Source: an uncultured Oscillospiraceae bacterium
GTDB lineage: Bacteria; Bacillota; Clostridia; Oscillospirales; Oscillospiraceae
NCBI GenBank assembly: GCA_934565415.1
Contig: CAKTHQ010000006.1
Coordinates: forward strand, 11,478-75,477
Reading direction: 5' to 3'
Length of the DNA stretch: 64,000 nucleotides
The notes below the pieces were generated by a model, which saw only the letters and a program-made list of their open reading frames with translations, was not told the origin of the DNA and made no database searches. This document shows, piece after piece, positions 51,426-60,796 of this stretch. The position numbers and the translations under genes are program-made. Numbering within the stretch: position 1 is the first letter of the stretch; the number at the start of each line of letters is the position of its first letter.

Positions 51426-52868
51426 TTAGGCGTCGGACCGGGCGTAGGCGTTTTTCATCACGTTGCTGCGCTCAATAAGCACCTGGTCCAGGGCTTTCTG
51501 GCTCAGCTCCTTTATGGCGTCCGCAATTTCCTGATTGGCCTGCAGCCGCAGCTCTAAGCGCTTCTGCTGATCCCGCTGGGCGGTAAGAAGCTTATCGAAC
51601 CGGTTCAGAATCCTTCGTGCCTCCGAGGCGGCGGAGAGCTGATAGCGCTCGATGTAGATGAGGCTTCCCTTGTAGCTGCCGTCGGCCAGAGCGCCGATCA
51701 GGCGGCTGACCCAGTAGAAGCTGCCCGTATCGGCGTGGCCGGTGGTACAGCTCAGGTATTCCGGCACCTCCGGCACCCGGGCATAGATGGGCAGGCCCAC
51801 GTTAAAGGCGTTGGAGCCAAAGCAGATCCACTGCACCGCGGCGCAGTCAGCGGGCACGCCGGGCCGGATGCAGCTGATGGACAGAAAATCCGTCCGGTTG
51901 ATGCCGATGGGCCGGTATTTGCCACGAAGGGCAGGGTCTCCATAGCTGCCGTAGGGGTCGTAGGGGGTGCCCTGGTAGTGGGAGGACAAGAGGTATTTTA
52001 CATCCTCCACGGTGATTTTCCGCTCGGGCCGCACGCACCAGGGCAGATCGTCGTCCTCCGGGCCGTAGTCTGCATTTGGCCCCTCCCAGGTAAAGGAATG
52101 GGGCAGGAGATACCGGAGCATGAACCAGGCCCGGGGGGTATTGTATACATGGTCCGAGTCGTCGTGGGAGCCGAAGGCCAGCCGGGGGTCAAAGGGGCCG
52201 TCCATGCTTAGGTCCAGGGAATTGTCCGCAATAAACTGGGGCAGGTTCTTGGAGAAGAGGCTGCTCTTTCCGGCGGTATCCGTCAGGTCCAGCCGGTCAA
52301 TTCCCAGCTGGTTTGGCATGACCACAACGCCGTCCTTGGGTACCCGCCGGGCCATCCAGTGGTGGCCGCCGATGGTTTCCAGCCACCAGATGTCCTTCTC
52401 ATCCTGGAAGGCAATGCCGTTCATCTCGTAGGTACCGTAGGTTTCCAGGAGCTTTCCCAGATACTCTACGCCTTCCTTGGCGGAATGGACATAGGGCAGC
52501 ACCAGCATGACAAAGTCCTCTTCTCCGATGCCGCTTTCAACCAGAGGGTCCGCTCCCAGAACTCTGGGGTTGGAGGTGATGGTCTCTGTGGCGGTCATGG
52601 ATACGTTGCACTCGTTGATGCCGCTGGCTGCCCAGATGCCCTTCCCCTCTACGGCATTTGGCGCCGCGGTGTGCTGCATGGCGTTTCCCGGCATGGGAAC
52701 CTCCACCCCGGACAGGACGCTCTTATAAGTGGTGGCCTCCTTCCGGGCGGGAATAACGGTTACCTTTTTGGGGGTATAGTGAAAAGACCCGGCGTCATCG
52801 TTCCGGGCAATGATGGTAGACCCGTCGGCAGAAGCCTGGCGGCCTACAAGGATGGTGGTACAGGGCAT
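51426..52868 (-). CDS. C69 family dipeptidase
   Basis: 480-residue N-terminal-nucleophile peptidase. Start ATG 52868 after AGGAG (8 bases); the protein begins MPCTTILVGRQASADGSTIIARNDD, and Cys3 would become the nucleophile after removal of two residues. WWLETIGGHHWMARRVP and the later NxFNVGLPIYARVP are family features. The frame is open upstream of this start but has no site. Cleaves dipeptides in the cytoplasm. Confidence 0.92.
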   Translation of the reverse strand: MPCTTILVGRQASADGSTIIARNDDAGSFHYTPKKVTVIPARKEATTYKSVLSGVEVPMPGNAMQHTAAPNAVEGKGIWAASGINECNVSMTATETITSNPRVLGADPLVESGIGEEDFVMLVLPYVHSAKEGVEYLGKLLETYGTYEMNGIAFQDEKDIWWLETIGGHHWMARRVPKDGVVVMPNQLGIDRLDLTDTAGKSSLFSKNLPQFIADNSLDLSMDGPFDPRLAFGSHDDSDHVYNTPRAWFMLRYLLPHSFTWEGPNADYGPEDDDLPWCVRPERKITVEDVKYLLSSHYQGTPYDPYGSYGDPALRGKYRPIGINRTDFLSISCIRPGVPADCAAVQWICFGSNAFNVGLPIYARVPEVPEYLSCTTGHADTGSFYWVSRLIGALADGSYKGSLIYIERYQLSAASEARRILNRFDKLLTAQRDQQKRLELRLQANQEIADAIKELSQKALDQVLIERSNVMKNAYARSDA

Positions 52869-52945
52869 GGGGAACACTCCTTTTTGTATGGTGTAGTATA
52901 TAAAATGGAAATTCTGCAAAAAGCTTGTCAGAAAAAACATTTTTC

Positions 52946-52974
52946 TTGTATTTCGTAAAACATCGTGTTATGCT
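52946..52974 (+). promoter_or_regulatory. Promoter of the small toxin gene
   Basis: TTGTAT (52946-52951), 17 bp, TATGCT (52969-52974). The transcript would start near 52981, leaving a roughly 97-base structured leader before the ATG at 53078. Confidence 0.65.
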
Positions 52975-53077
52975 GACTATGGTGCTACCAGTACCCCGGT
53001 AGGCGGTTCCCCTGGTCTTCTTATCCGGGGGTGATACATAATCTTTGCCCCCGTTCACTTGAAAGGGGGTGGCAATT

Positions 53078-53164
53078 ATGCTTACATGGGAAGGACTTTT
53101 TCAGTTCTGCATGGTGATCATCGCTGTCATTGCCCTGGTTTTCCGGAATAACAAAGAGAAGTAA
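53078..53164 (+). CDS. Holin-like toxin peptide (type I toxin candidate)
   Basis: 28-residue peptide that starts MLTWEGLFQF, has one membrane segment (about 8-22) and ends with the charged tail RNNKEK. This is the plan of the putative holin-like toxin (Hol_Tox) family of Firmicutes, whose members are membrane toxins of type I toxin-antitoxin pairs. A strong AAAGGGGGTGG site precedes the ATG. The gene stands alone between two minus-strand peptidase genes, with its own promoter and an antisense promoter at its 3' side. Confidence 0.78.
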   Translation: MLTWEGLFQFCMVIIAVIALVFRNNKEK

Positions 53165-53237
53165 CCGCCACTCTTCCAAAATCGCAGTTACTTCTCTGTG
53201 ATACATTGGGGAGCCGTCCTACTGGTAGCCCCTTTAT
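53148..53237 (-). ncRNA. Antisense RNA antitoxin candidate
   Basis: From the minus-strand consensus promoter an RNA of about 90 bases would start near 53237 and end at a terminator formed by an 11-bp stem (53187-53197 with 53155-53165 on the plus strand) followed on the minus strand by TTGTTATT. It overlaps the 3' untranslated region and the last codons of the toxin gene, the convergent layout of txpA/RatA-like systems. Confidence 0.65.
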
Positions 53238-53243
53238 ATTCTC

Positions 53244-53272
53244 ATTATATCCCAGCGGAGTGCCTTTGTCAA
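53244..53272 (-). promoter_or_regulatory. Consensus antisense promoter facing the toxin gene
   Basis: Minus-strand TTGACA (53267-53272), 17 bp, TATAAT (53244-53249), a perfect vegetative consensus with no protein gene behind it. Confidence 0.85.
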
Positions 53273-53356
53273 TTGCTGTCCTTTGTATTTTGGGCAATTG
53301 CAAGGGGGCGCATATCGGAATTTTGCAGGAGTCGGTGCAGCATCGGCTCCGATTTT

Positions 53357-54295
53357 TTATTTGTTCTCTTCCTCCGGAAGCCCCAGGGCAGCGGTGGTCA
53401 GGATACCCAGGCAGTCCCGATAGATTTTGTCAAACTGTTCAATCGACAGGGGGTTCTCCCCAAAACCGGCCTCAATGGTAAACCCGGGCCGGACCCAGTT
53501 CTTAATAAACCAGTCCTTGTAGCCTGCGAAGCTGGACTGATAGGGAGTATCGGATAAGGCATAGCCGGAGAGACGGGCGAATTCCTGGCCCAGGGCCTGG
53601 GCGCCTGGAACCACAATATCGTCATATTTCCAGTAAATGGTCTCCCCCTGGGTGTGGAAGGCCAGAACCAGGGCCGGGTCCAGGTACTCCGTAAAGGCCG
53701 CCATGGCCCGGCTTTCCCGCTGGCTCAAAGGAGCCCTTCCCACATAGTCCCGGGGGCCGGGCCTGGTATAGCCCTGAGAAAATTTAAGTTCCCTGGCCCG
53801 GAGCCAACCGGCGGGGTATTGCAGGTTCAGGTCCACCCCTAAAAGATTGGCCTTCCAGCCCTCGGGGAAGGGGATATTCGGATAGTTGTCAGAAAGAGAC
53901 GCGGCCTTTTCCCATTGCAGGGATCCTACGGGGATGGCACCCGTCACCAGGTCCACCCCGTCCGGGTCCACCATGGGTACCAGAAAGATCTGACAGTTGT
54001 ATTCAAAGAGTTTGCCGGGAATGCCGTAGATGCTGCCGCCCTCCGTGATGGCCCGGGACAGCTCCTCGGCGAACTTCAAAAGCACCGTGGCGGTGATCCA
54101 CTCGTTGGCATGGAAGGCGGCGGCAAACAGCACCGTCCGGCCTCCGGAGCCGATGCTGAGCGCATCGATGTCCCGGCCAAAGGCGGTGGTACCGATGGTC
54201 CGCCTTCCGCAGACGGGATAGGCGCTGACGATTTCGTCCATGGTCTGCCGGCACAGGGCATAGGTCATGGGCACATCCGTTTTCACAATGGGCAT
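53357..54295 (-). CDS. M14 family zinc carboxypeptidase/endopeptidase
   Basis: 312-residue metallopeptidase. Zinc ligands are His and Glu in FHANEW and the histidine of LAFHTQGE; the catalytic glutamate is in FTIEAGFGENPL. DPDGVDL and NLQYPAGW are also typical. It matches the gamma-D-glutamyl-diamino-acid peptidase (MpaA/EndoI-like) branch acting on cell-wall peptides. No signal peptide is visible, so it probably acts in the cytoplasm on recycled muropeptides. Confidence 0.88.
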   Translation of the reverse strand: MPIVKTDVPMTYALCRQTMDEIVSAYPVCGRRTIGTTAFGRDIDALSIGSGGRTVLFAAAFHANEWITATVLLKFAEELSRAITEGGSIYGIPGKLFEYNCQIFLVPMVDPDGVDLVTGAIPVGSLQWEKAASLSDNYPNIPFPEGWKANLLGVDLNLQYPAGWLRARELKFSQGYTRPGPRDYVGRAPLSQRESRAMAAFTEYLDPALVLAFHTQGETIYWKYDDIVVPGAQALGQEFARLSGYALSDTPYQSSFAGYKDWFIKNWVRPGFTIEAGFGENPLSIEQFDKIYRDCLGILTTAALGLPEEENK

Positions 54296-54351
54296 AGCGC
54301 ACCTCCTGAAAAGTTGGGTCCTAACAGGATATGCGCAGGGGTGGGAAAAGG

Positions 54352-56220
54352 TTACTTTTTCTGCTCCAAATAAATCATCAATACCGCAATGTCCGCCGGG
54401 CTGACGCCGGAAATGCGGCCGGCCTGGCCCAGGGACACGGGGCGAATTTCACTTAGCTTCTGCCTTGCTTCCAGGCGCAGGCCGGAGATGGCGTTGTAGT
54501 CCAGGTCTTCGGGCAGGAGCCGGGCTTCTTCCTTTTTGAATTCGGCTACCTGCTTTTCCTGGCGGGCCAGGTACCCGGCGTATTTCAGCTGAATTTCCAC
54601 CTCTTCCGTCACGGCCAGGGGCAGCTCCGGCCGCTCCTTGTCGAAGGGGGCCAGGTCCTGATAGCTGACCTGGGGGCGGCGCAAAAGGTCTGCCAGCCTG
54701 GCAGAGTTTTCCACGGGAGCCGTGTCCCGAAGGATAAGCATTTCGTTCAAAGCCGGGGACCCTGGAATGCCGCTGCCTTCCAGCCGGGCAATTTCCCGCT
54801 TGACGGCTTCATACTTTGCTTCTACGGCCTTCAGCCGTTCCTGAGGCACCAGACCCACCCGGGCCCCGATGGCCGTCAGACGCTGGTCCGCATTGTCCTG
54901 CCGGTGCAGCAGCCGGTATTCGGACCGGCTGGTCATAATCCGGTAGGGCTCCTGGGTGCCCTTGGTGACCAGGTCGTCAATGAGGGTGCCGATATAGCTG
55001 GTGTCCCGGGTCAGGATCATGGGGGGCTTGCCTAAGAGCTTCAGGGCGGCATTGACGCCGGCAACCAACCCCTGGGCGGCGGCCTCTTCGTAGCCGGAGG
55101 TGCCGTTAAACTGCCCGGCGCCGTAGAGTCCGGGCACCTTTTTGCTTTCCAGGGTGGGCTTCAGCTCCGTAGGGTCGACGCATTCGTACTCGATGGCATA
55201 GGCCGGGCGCATCATTTCGGCGTTCTCCAATCCTGCCACGGTTCGCAGCATCTGGATCTGCACATCCTCCGGCAGGCTGGAGGAGAAGCCCTGGATATAC
55301 ATTTCCTCGGTGTTCAGGCCGCAGGGCTCAATAAAAAGCTGGTGCCGGGTCTTTTCCGGGAAACGGACAATCTTGGTTTCGATGCTGGGGCAGTACCGGG
55401 GGCCCACGCCGGAAATGGTGCCGTCGTAAATGGGGCTCCGGTGCAGGTTCTCCCGGATGATTCTGTGGGTTTCCTCGTTGGTGTAGGTCAGGTAGCACAC
55501 GGCGGAGTTATTCACCTTGCCCTCCGTGCGGAAGGAGAAGGGCTCCACGGTGTTGTCCCCGGGCTGGAGCTCCATTTTGGAAAAGTCAATACTCCGGCGG
55601 TTGACCCGGGGCGGGGTACCTGTCTTAAACCGGCGAAGGGACAGCCCCAGGCTTCTCAGGCTGTCGGCCAGGCCGATGCTGGGGTGCATCCCGTCCGGCC
55701 CGGAGGAGAGGACAGAGGGGCCGATGATGACGGTGGAGTCCAGATAGGTGCCGGTGGCTACCACCAGGGCCCGGGCTCCATATTGGGCCCCCAGGTTGGT
55801 TTCCACCCCGGATACCGCCCCGTTCTCCGTCAGCACCTTTACAATCTGGGCCTGCTTCAGTTCCAGATTGGGCGTTTTTTCCAGAGTGTGCTTCATGTAT
55901 TCCTGGTACCGCCGACGGTCTGCCTGGGCCCGCAAAGAGTGGACGGCGGGGCCCTTGCCCCGGTTCAGCATCCGGTACTGGATGCAGCTATGGTCCGCCG
56001 CTACGCCCATTTCGCCGCCCAGGGCATCCAGCTCCCTTACCAGGTGCCCCTTGCCGGTGCCGCCGATGGCGGGGTTGCAGGGCATATTGCCTACGGCGTC
56101 CAGATTGATGGTAAAGAGAATGGTTTTGAGCCCCAGTCTTGCGGCAGCCAGGGCAGCCTCGATGCCCGCATGGCCCGCCCCGATTACGGCTATGTCACAG
56201 TTTTCTACGAAATAGGGCAT
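54352..56220 (-). CDS. mnmG: tRNA uridine-5-carboxymethylaminomethyl(34) synthesis enzyme MnmG
   Basis: 622-residue FAD protein that, with MnmE, makes the 5-(carboxy)aminomethyl group on wobble uridine 34 of certain tRNAs. FAD motif [17 protein letters not shown] at about 14-30, the [19 protein letters not shown] [30 protein letters not shown] and the C-terminal [16 protein letters not shown] are characteristic. ATG 56220 follows GAGGAGG, which lies inside the end of trmB. Full length. Confidence 0.97.
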   Translation of the reverse strand: MPYFVENCDIAVIGAGHAGIEAALAAARLGLKTILFTINLDAVGNMPCNPAIGGTGKGHLVRELDALGGEMGVAADHSCIQYRMLNRGKGPAVHSLRAQADRRRYQEYMKHTLEKTPNLELKQAQIVKVLTENGAVSGVETNLGAQYGARALVVATGTYLDSTVIIGPSVLSSGPDGMHPSIGLADSLRSLGLSLRRFKTGTPPRVNRRSIDFSKMELQPGDNTVEPFSFRTEGKVNNSAVCYLTYTNEETHRIIRENLHRSPIYDGTISGVGPRYCPSIETKIVRFPEKTRHQLFIEPCGLNTEEMYIQGFSSSLPEDVQIQMLRTVAGLENAEMMRPAYAIEYECVDPTELKPTLESKKVPGLYGAGQFNGTSGYEEAAAQGLVAGVNAALKLLGKPPMILTRDTSYIGTLIDDLVTKGTQEPYRIMTSRSEYRLLHRQDNADQRLTAIGARVGLVPQERLKAVEAKYEAVKREIARLEGSGIPGSPALNEMLILRDTAPVENSARLADLLRRPQVSYQDLAPFDKERPELPLAVTEEVEIQLKYAGYLARQEKQVAEFKKEEARLLPEDLDYNAISGLRLEARQKLSEIRPVSLGQAGRISGVSPADIAVLMIYLEQKK

Positions 56221-56222
56221 TT

Positions 56223-56903
56223 TTATGCCTCCTCGGGGGCGGCCTTCTCTTCCTTGGGGAGCACGAAGGGCTTGCATACCACTTCGCACCGGTGGATGGG
56301 GGTGCCCAGGGCGTGGAACTTCTCTTCGTAGCCCGTCATGATGCCCACGATGCCATCTCTGTGCAGGTCGTCGGTAACGTTCTTGGTTTCCAGACCGCAG
56401 GCGGCAAACTCCTCCAGGGAGAAAGCAAAGAGCGGCGCGTTGTCGGTCTTAAAGTGGAATTCGCCGCCTTCTTTGACGACCCGGCAGTACTTGTCCAAAA
56501 AGCCCCGGTGGGTCAGGCGGCGTTTGGCGTTTTTCTTCCGTGGCCAGGGGTCCGGGAAGTTGATAAACAGCCGGTCAATCTCCCCGGGGGCGAAGATGTT
56601 TTCAATTTCGGCCACATCCATGTCGATGTAAAAAACGTTGGTCAGGCCCATTTCCTTGGCCTTTTCCATAGCCACCACCATGGCCTCCCGGCACCGCTCC
56701 ACGGCGATGAGCAGCACATCGGGGTTTGCCTGGGCAGTTTCCGCAGTGAACTTGCCCTTGCCGCAGCCGACCTCTACCCACAGGGCGGTGCAGCCCGGCA
56801 TCAGCTCCCGCCAGTGGCCCTTTTTGGTTTCCGGCTCCAGGATCCGGTAAGCGGCGCACTTCTCCGTCCGGGGCTCCAGGTTCTTCATTTTGCGCATTCT
56901 CAT
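56223..56903 (-). CDS. trmB: tRNA (guanine-N7)-methyltransferase TrmB
   Basis: 226-residue SAM methyltransferase that makes m7G46 in the tRNA variable loop. [15 protein letters not shown] is the SAM motif; [18 protein letters not shown] is the TrmB signature. ATG 56903 follows GGAGG at 9 bases; the frame is open further upstream without a site. Two bases separate its stop from the mnmG start, so a tRNA-modification operon. Confidence 0.96.
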   Translation of the reverse strand: MRMRKMKNLEPRTEKCAAYRILEPETKKGHWRELMPGCTALWVEVGCGKGKFTAETAQANPDVLLIAVERCREAMVVAMEKAKEMGLTNVFYIDMDVAEIENIFAPGEIDRLFINFPDPWPRKKNAKRRLTHRGFLDKYCRVVKEGGEFHFKTDNAPLFAFSLEEFAACGLETKNVTDDLHRDGIVGIMTGYEEKFHALGTPIHRCEVVCKPFVLPKEEKAAPEEA

Positions 56904-57056
56904 AGGGGGTATCCTCCAAAAGGTGAGTTTTTGACAGTTTTCTGGGGTTATTATACAGGTACACAGGGGAAATGTCAAACCGTCGCCCAATCAGAAAGGC
57001 GGCGGAAGATGAATAGGGAATTTTTTGAATAGAAACAGTTAAAAATGTTCCCTAGA

Positions 57057-57992
57057 TCAAAAGGACTTCACACATCGCTTTTTCATAAAAAGAAAGATGT
57101 CGGTACTTCTGTCCTCATAAAAGGCAACAAGAAGCCGCTTAAATTCCGGCACCTCCCTTTCCGGAATAATCAGCATTCCACCGCCTTGCGAAATGAGATA
57201 ATGGTTTGCAAAAATGACGGAAGCACGCTTATTTCCGTCAGTAAAAATTTGGGCTTTCATGCAGTATAGACAAAGCGTAATCGCTTTTTCATCGGAAGGC
57301 AGTTCCTGTTTCAGAATATCTTCCAGGTGCTCTTTGATCACCGTTTCAATGGGCAGGGGCGGCACATAGCTGGAACCGCCGATTGTTACAGGGACACCTC
57401 GAATTCGGCCGCCGTCCTGAAAGAAGCCTTCGTTCACCAGCTTCGCAATGTGGCACAAAATGGAATAGTCGCTGGGATAGGTGATTACATCCCGGTCGAG
57501 AATAAACTCCCAAGCGTGCTTCAGATTTAAAATTTTCTGTACATCCGTTGCGGTCATGCCGTTCACGATGCCATTATCGATGATATCCTCTGTTTGTGGA
57601 AAGCTTGTTGCAACACCTTCCAAAATTGCCTGATCATAGATGTTGGATTTCATATTGGCACGGGCAAAATCAAGATTCAGCTGTACGCGGGGCGAGATTT
57701 CCAGGCCCGTATAGCCAAGCTGCGCCAACTCCTTATCCAGCCGCCGAATGTTTTTACGATATTCCCTTGCATCACGGGCATTGCGGAGCAGCATTTGGTA
57801 TAGGGCATCGGAATAAATATCCACATAAGTAGAGCTTAGCCTAGGCCCAATGCGCTTACGGACATACAAGTATTTACGATTGCCATCCTCCTTGATTTCC
57901 GGAGTCCCGTCGTATGGCAGTAAATTCAGCCGTGCTTGGTAGTCGGCCTTCTGATGAAGCAGCTCTTGAATTTGAGGATAGTTGTTGTTCAT
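57057..57992 (-). CDS. Fic family protein with altered catalytic motif
   Basis: 311-residue Fic-domain protein. The N-terminal helices (to about 95) resemble Fic_N-type; the Fic core follows. The motif normally HxFxDGN(K/G)R reads QIFTDGNKR at 248-256, so the histidine that deprotonates the target hydroxyl is glutamine. The anion-hole part DGNKR is intact. ATG 57992 follows GGGAGG at 6 bases. No antitoxin gene is adjacent. Fic proteins usually add AMP to proteins; without the histidine this one may be inactive or use another chemistry. Confidence 0.87.
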   Translation of the reverse strand: MNNNYPQIQELLHQKADYQARLNLLPYDGTPEIKEDGNRKYLYVRKRIGPRLSSTYVDIYSDALYQMLLRNARDAREYRKNIRRLDKELAQLGYTGLEISPRVQLNLDFARANMKSNIYDQAILEGVATSFPQTEDIIDNGIVNGMTATDVQKILNLKHAWEFILDRDVITYPSDYSILCHIAKLVNEGFFQDGGRIRGVPVTIGGSSYVPPLPIETVIKEHLEDILKQELPSDEKAITLCLYCMKAQIFTDGNKRASVIFANHYLISQGGGMLIIPEREVPEFKRLLVAFYEDRSTDIFLFMKKRCVKSF

Positions 57993-58320
57993 ACGGTACC
58001 TCCCAGGGAACTTTTTATACACGAATTGTAATATAAAATTCCCTATTTTTCAATCCCTATTCGTTCGACCTCGGATTCCGTGTTGCGGCGCCATCATATT
58101 TTTTACGCGACAATGTGAAAGAGCTGAACGAAAAAGAAGCGGATTGCTGAAGAAACCCCAAAATGACGGATTCATAACAGAAATCGAATCCGCAAACACA
58201 AAGGTAATTCCAAAGTGCAAGTTAAAACTTGATATTTTCGGTCTGACATTGGACTTGCGGCCTCGGAATTCTCATAAAAGAAACTTTTGAACGATCTACA
58301 GCTTGCCCCCGCATTCTTTA
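57993..58320. other. Gene-free stretch, nothing recognised
   Basis: About 330 bases between the Fic gene and the cobalamin leader promoter. A plus-strand open frame of 102 codons (57982-58290) has no ribosome site or recognisable protein features. No terminator or repeat was identified with confidence. Confidence 0.5.
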
Positions 58321-58349
58321 TTGACAAGCCCGGAGCCCTGTGGTAAAAT
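58321..58349 (+). promoter_or_regulatory. Promoter of the cobalamin riboswitch and cbi operon
   Basis: TTGACA (58321-58326), 17 bp, TAAAAT (58344-58349). Confidence 0.88.
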
Positions 58350-58374
58350 ATTACCGAAAGTGAATAACAGCTTC

Positions 58375-58550
58375 AGTGCTCCCGGGCCGGTCAGGCTTTG
58401 GGGGAGAATAGGGAATCGGGTGGAAATCCCGAGCGGTACCGCCACTGTAAGTGCGGAGGTCTCAGCCAATTGCGAAAGCGGGTCATTGGGTTTGTCCTGA
58501 GAAGACCGGTTTGGGGCTTAGGATGCGCAAGCCAGGATACCTGCTGGAGC
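58375..58550 (+). promoter_or_regulatory. Cobalamin (B12) riboswitch
   Basis: The AdoCbl aptamer core is visible in order: GGGAATCGGGTGGAAATCCCGAGC (about 58409-58432), CGGTACCGCCACTGTAA, and the B12 box AGCCAGGATACCTGC at about 58529-58543. It sits upstream of cobalamin biosynthesis genes and is followed by two terminator hairpins. Binding of adenosylcobalamin would reduce expression of the operon. Confidence 0.93.
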
Positions 58551-58612
58551 GGTTCTTGCGCTTGGCGTCTGCAAGTACGGGCTGCCCGGCGGCTTTTGAC
58601 GCAGAAATACGG

Positions 58613-58650
58613 CTGCGGCAGCTGGCAAAAGCTGCCGCAGTTTTGCTTTT
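58613..58650 (+). terminator. Riboswitch expression-platform terminator
   Basis: Perfect 11-bp stem (58613-58623 with 58630-58640), 6-base loop, then TTTTGCTTTT. Confidence 0.85.
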
Positions 58651-58730
58651 TGGTGCTGTATTAAGTGGTTTCCCCCTTACCCCGCCTCCTACAGATTGCC
58701 CACCAGAAAGCACCCTCCTGCGTGACTTCC

Positions 58731-58762
58731 AAGGGGAGGTGGTCCGCCTCCCCTTCTTTTTA
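58731..58762 (+). terminator. Second terminator in the cbi leader
   Basis: 9-bp stem AAGGGGAGG/CCTCCCCTT (58731-58739 with 58747-58755) followed by CTTTTTAT, 60 bases before the cbiA start. Confidence 0.75.
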
Positions 58763-58820
58763 TGAAATGCAGCCGCGGCAGTCACAGGAACCTGCAGCGG
58801 CTATTTTTGCAGGTGTTTTT

Positions 58821-60176
58821 ATGGAAAAGACCATCGATCGCATCCTCATCGCCGGTACCAACAGCGGCTGTGGAAAAACCACCCTGGTATCCGGCCTTCT
58901 TACCCTTTTAAACCGCCGGGGGGAGAGGCTGTGCTCTTTTAAGTGTGGGCCGGACTATATCGACCCCATGTTCCACGCTTCCGCCCTCCACACCCCCTGC
59001 CGGAACCTGGACTTGCAATTTTTAAGCCCCAATATGCTATGCTACCGGATGGCCCAGGGAAGCAGCGGCTTTTCTTTGGCCGTTGCCGAAGGGGTTATGG
59101 GTTTTTACGACGGGGTAGGGCTGACCACAAAAGCCAGCTCCTACCAGGTGGCCCAGGTGACCGGGACCCCGGTGATTTTAACGGTGGATGCCCGGGGGGC
59201 AGCCCATTCCATTCTGGCCGTCATTGCAGGATTTTTGAACCTGCACTCCGGTAGCGGCATCCGGGGGGTTATCCTGAACCGGTGCTCGCCCATGCTGTAC
59301 CCCAAGCTGAAGGCGGCCATTTTAGAGCAGTTCCATGGGGAGGTGCAGCCCTTGGGCTATGTGCCCAGGGTGCCGGAATGCACTCTGGAAAGCCGCCACT
59401 TAGGCCTCATCACCGCCCAGGAGATGGAGGATTTGCAGGAAAAGCTGAATATCTTAGCGGACCACCTGGAAGGCAGCCTGGACATTCCCGGCATCCTCGC
59501 CCTGGCCCATTCCGCCCCACCGTTACGCTATGAGATACCGGCGCTTCCTCAAAAGGGAACCCCCGTCCGGGTGGCGGTGGCAACGGACAAGGCCTTTTGC
59601 TTCTACTATCAGGACAATCTGGATTTGCTGCGGGACCTGGGGGCGGAAATCGTGCCCTTCTCCCCCTTAACGGACGCGGCCCTGCCGGAAAATATCCAGG
59701 GCCTTTATTTAGGCGGCGGTTACCCTGAGCTATACGAGGACACCCTGGAAGGCAACAAAACCATGCGCCAAAGCATCCGGGAGGCCCTGCAAAGGGGCCT
59801 TCCCTGCATCGCCGAATGCGGGGGCTTTCTGTACCTGCAAAGGGAGCTGGAGGGCCGCCAAATGGTGGGCGTTCTGCCGGGAACCGGACACAATACGGGA
59901 AAGCTCAGCAGGTTCGGCTATGTGGTATTGACGGCCCAACAGGATAACCTGTTATGTAAAGCGGGAGAGGAAATCCCCGCCCACGAATTCCACTATTTCG
60001 ATACCACCGCCAACGGGGAAGACTTTTATGCCCGGAAGGCCGACGGCCGGGGATGGCGCTGCGGCTATGGGAGCGGCACCCTGTACGCGGGCTTCCCCCA
60101 CTTCCATTTTTATGCCAAGCCAACCATGGCAGAGCGGTTTTTAAATGCCTGCCGAAAGGAGATACGCCATGTTTGA
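58821..60176 (+). CDS. cbiA: Cobyrinate a,c-diamide synthase CbiA
   Basis: 451-residue ATP- and glutamine-dependent amidase that converts (cob)yrinic acid to its a,c-diamide. N-terminal P-loop-like AGTNSGCGKTT at 11-21, CGPDYIDPMFH, EGVMGFYDG; C-terminal class I glutamine amidotransferase with YLGGGYPELY and the catalytic cysteine in CIAECGGFLYL. ATG 58821 follows AGGTG; the open frame upstream runs through the leader and is not coding. Overlaps cbiC by 8 bases. Confidence 0.95.
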   Translation: MEKTIDRILIAGTNSGCGKTTLVSGLLTLLNRRGERLCSFKCGPDYIDPMFHASALHTPCRNLDLQFLSPNMLCYRMAQGSSGFSLAVAEGVMGFYDGVGLTTKASSYQVAQVTGTPVILTVDARGAAHSILAVIAGFLNLHSGSGIRGVILNRCSPMLYPKLKAAILEQFHGEVQPLGYVPRVPECTLESRHLGLITAQEMEDLQEKLNILADHLEGSLDIPGILALAHSAPPLRYEIPALPQKGTPVRVAVATDKAFCFYYQDNLDLLRDLGAEIVPFSPLTDAALPENIQGLYLGGGYPELYEDTLEGNKTMRQSIREALQRGLPCIAECGGFLYLQRELEGRQMVGVLPGTGHNTGKLSRFGYVVLTAQQDNLLCKAGEEIPAHEFHYFDTTANGEDFYARKADGRGWRCGYGSGTLYAGFPHFHFYAKPTMAERFLNACRKEIRHV

Positions 60177-60792
60177 AATCGTAAAACCCATGGACATTGA
60201 AAAGCGGAGCTTTGAGATCATCACGGAGCTGCTGGGGGACACTCCCATCGCCCCGGAAAACGAATTGGTGGTCAAGCGGGTGATCCACACCTCTGCGGAT
60301 TTCGACTATGCCAAGAATCTGTATTTTTCCAAAGGCGCTGTGAAAAAGGGCATTGAAGCCCTGAAAAACGGCTGCGATATCGTCACCGATACCCAGATGG
60401 CCAAGGCGGGCATCAACAAGACCATCCTTGGAAAATTGGGGGGCCAGGTCCATTGCTTTATGTCCGACGAGGATGTGGCGGCCCAGGCCAGGGAAAGGGG
60501 TGTTACCCGGGCCATGGTATCCATGGAGAAGGCAGCGACATTAGAGAAACCCCTGATCTTCGCCATTGGCAATGCCCCCACGGCCCTGGTTGCCATCCAC
60601 GAGCTGATGGAGGCTGGCAAGCTCCATCCGGCGCTCATCATTGGCGTGCCTGTGGGCTTTGTGAACGTGGTGGAGAGCAAGGAGCTCATCATCGATTCCG
60701 GGGCGGACTGCATCGTGGCCCGGGGCCGGAAGGGCGGCAGCAACGTGGCGGCAGCCATTTGCAACGCCATGCTGTACCAGATCACGAGATGA
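60169..60792 (+). CDS. cbiC: Precorrin-8X / cobalt-precorrin-8 methylmutase CbiC
   Basis: 207-residue enzyme that moves the C11 methyl group to C12 to give (cobalt-)hydrogenobyrinate. HTSADFDYAKNLYFS carries the conserved active-site histidine; CDIVTDTQMAKAGI and RGRKGGSNVAAAICNAML are family marks. AAGGAG precedes ATG 60169, within the end of cbiA. Confidence 0.95.
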   Translation: MFEIVKPMDIEKRSFEIITELLGDTPIAPENELVVKRVIHTSADFDYAKNLYFSKGAVKKGIEALKNGCDIVTDTQMAKAGINKTILGKLGGQVHCFMSDEDVAAQARERGVTRAMVSMEKAATLEKPLIFAIGNAPTALVAIHELMEAGKLHPALIIGVPVGFVNVVESKELIIDSGADCIVARGRKGGSNVAAAICNAMLYQITR

Positions 60793-60796
60793 GCGC

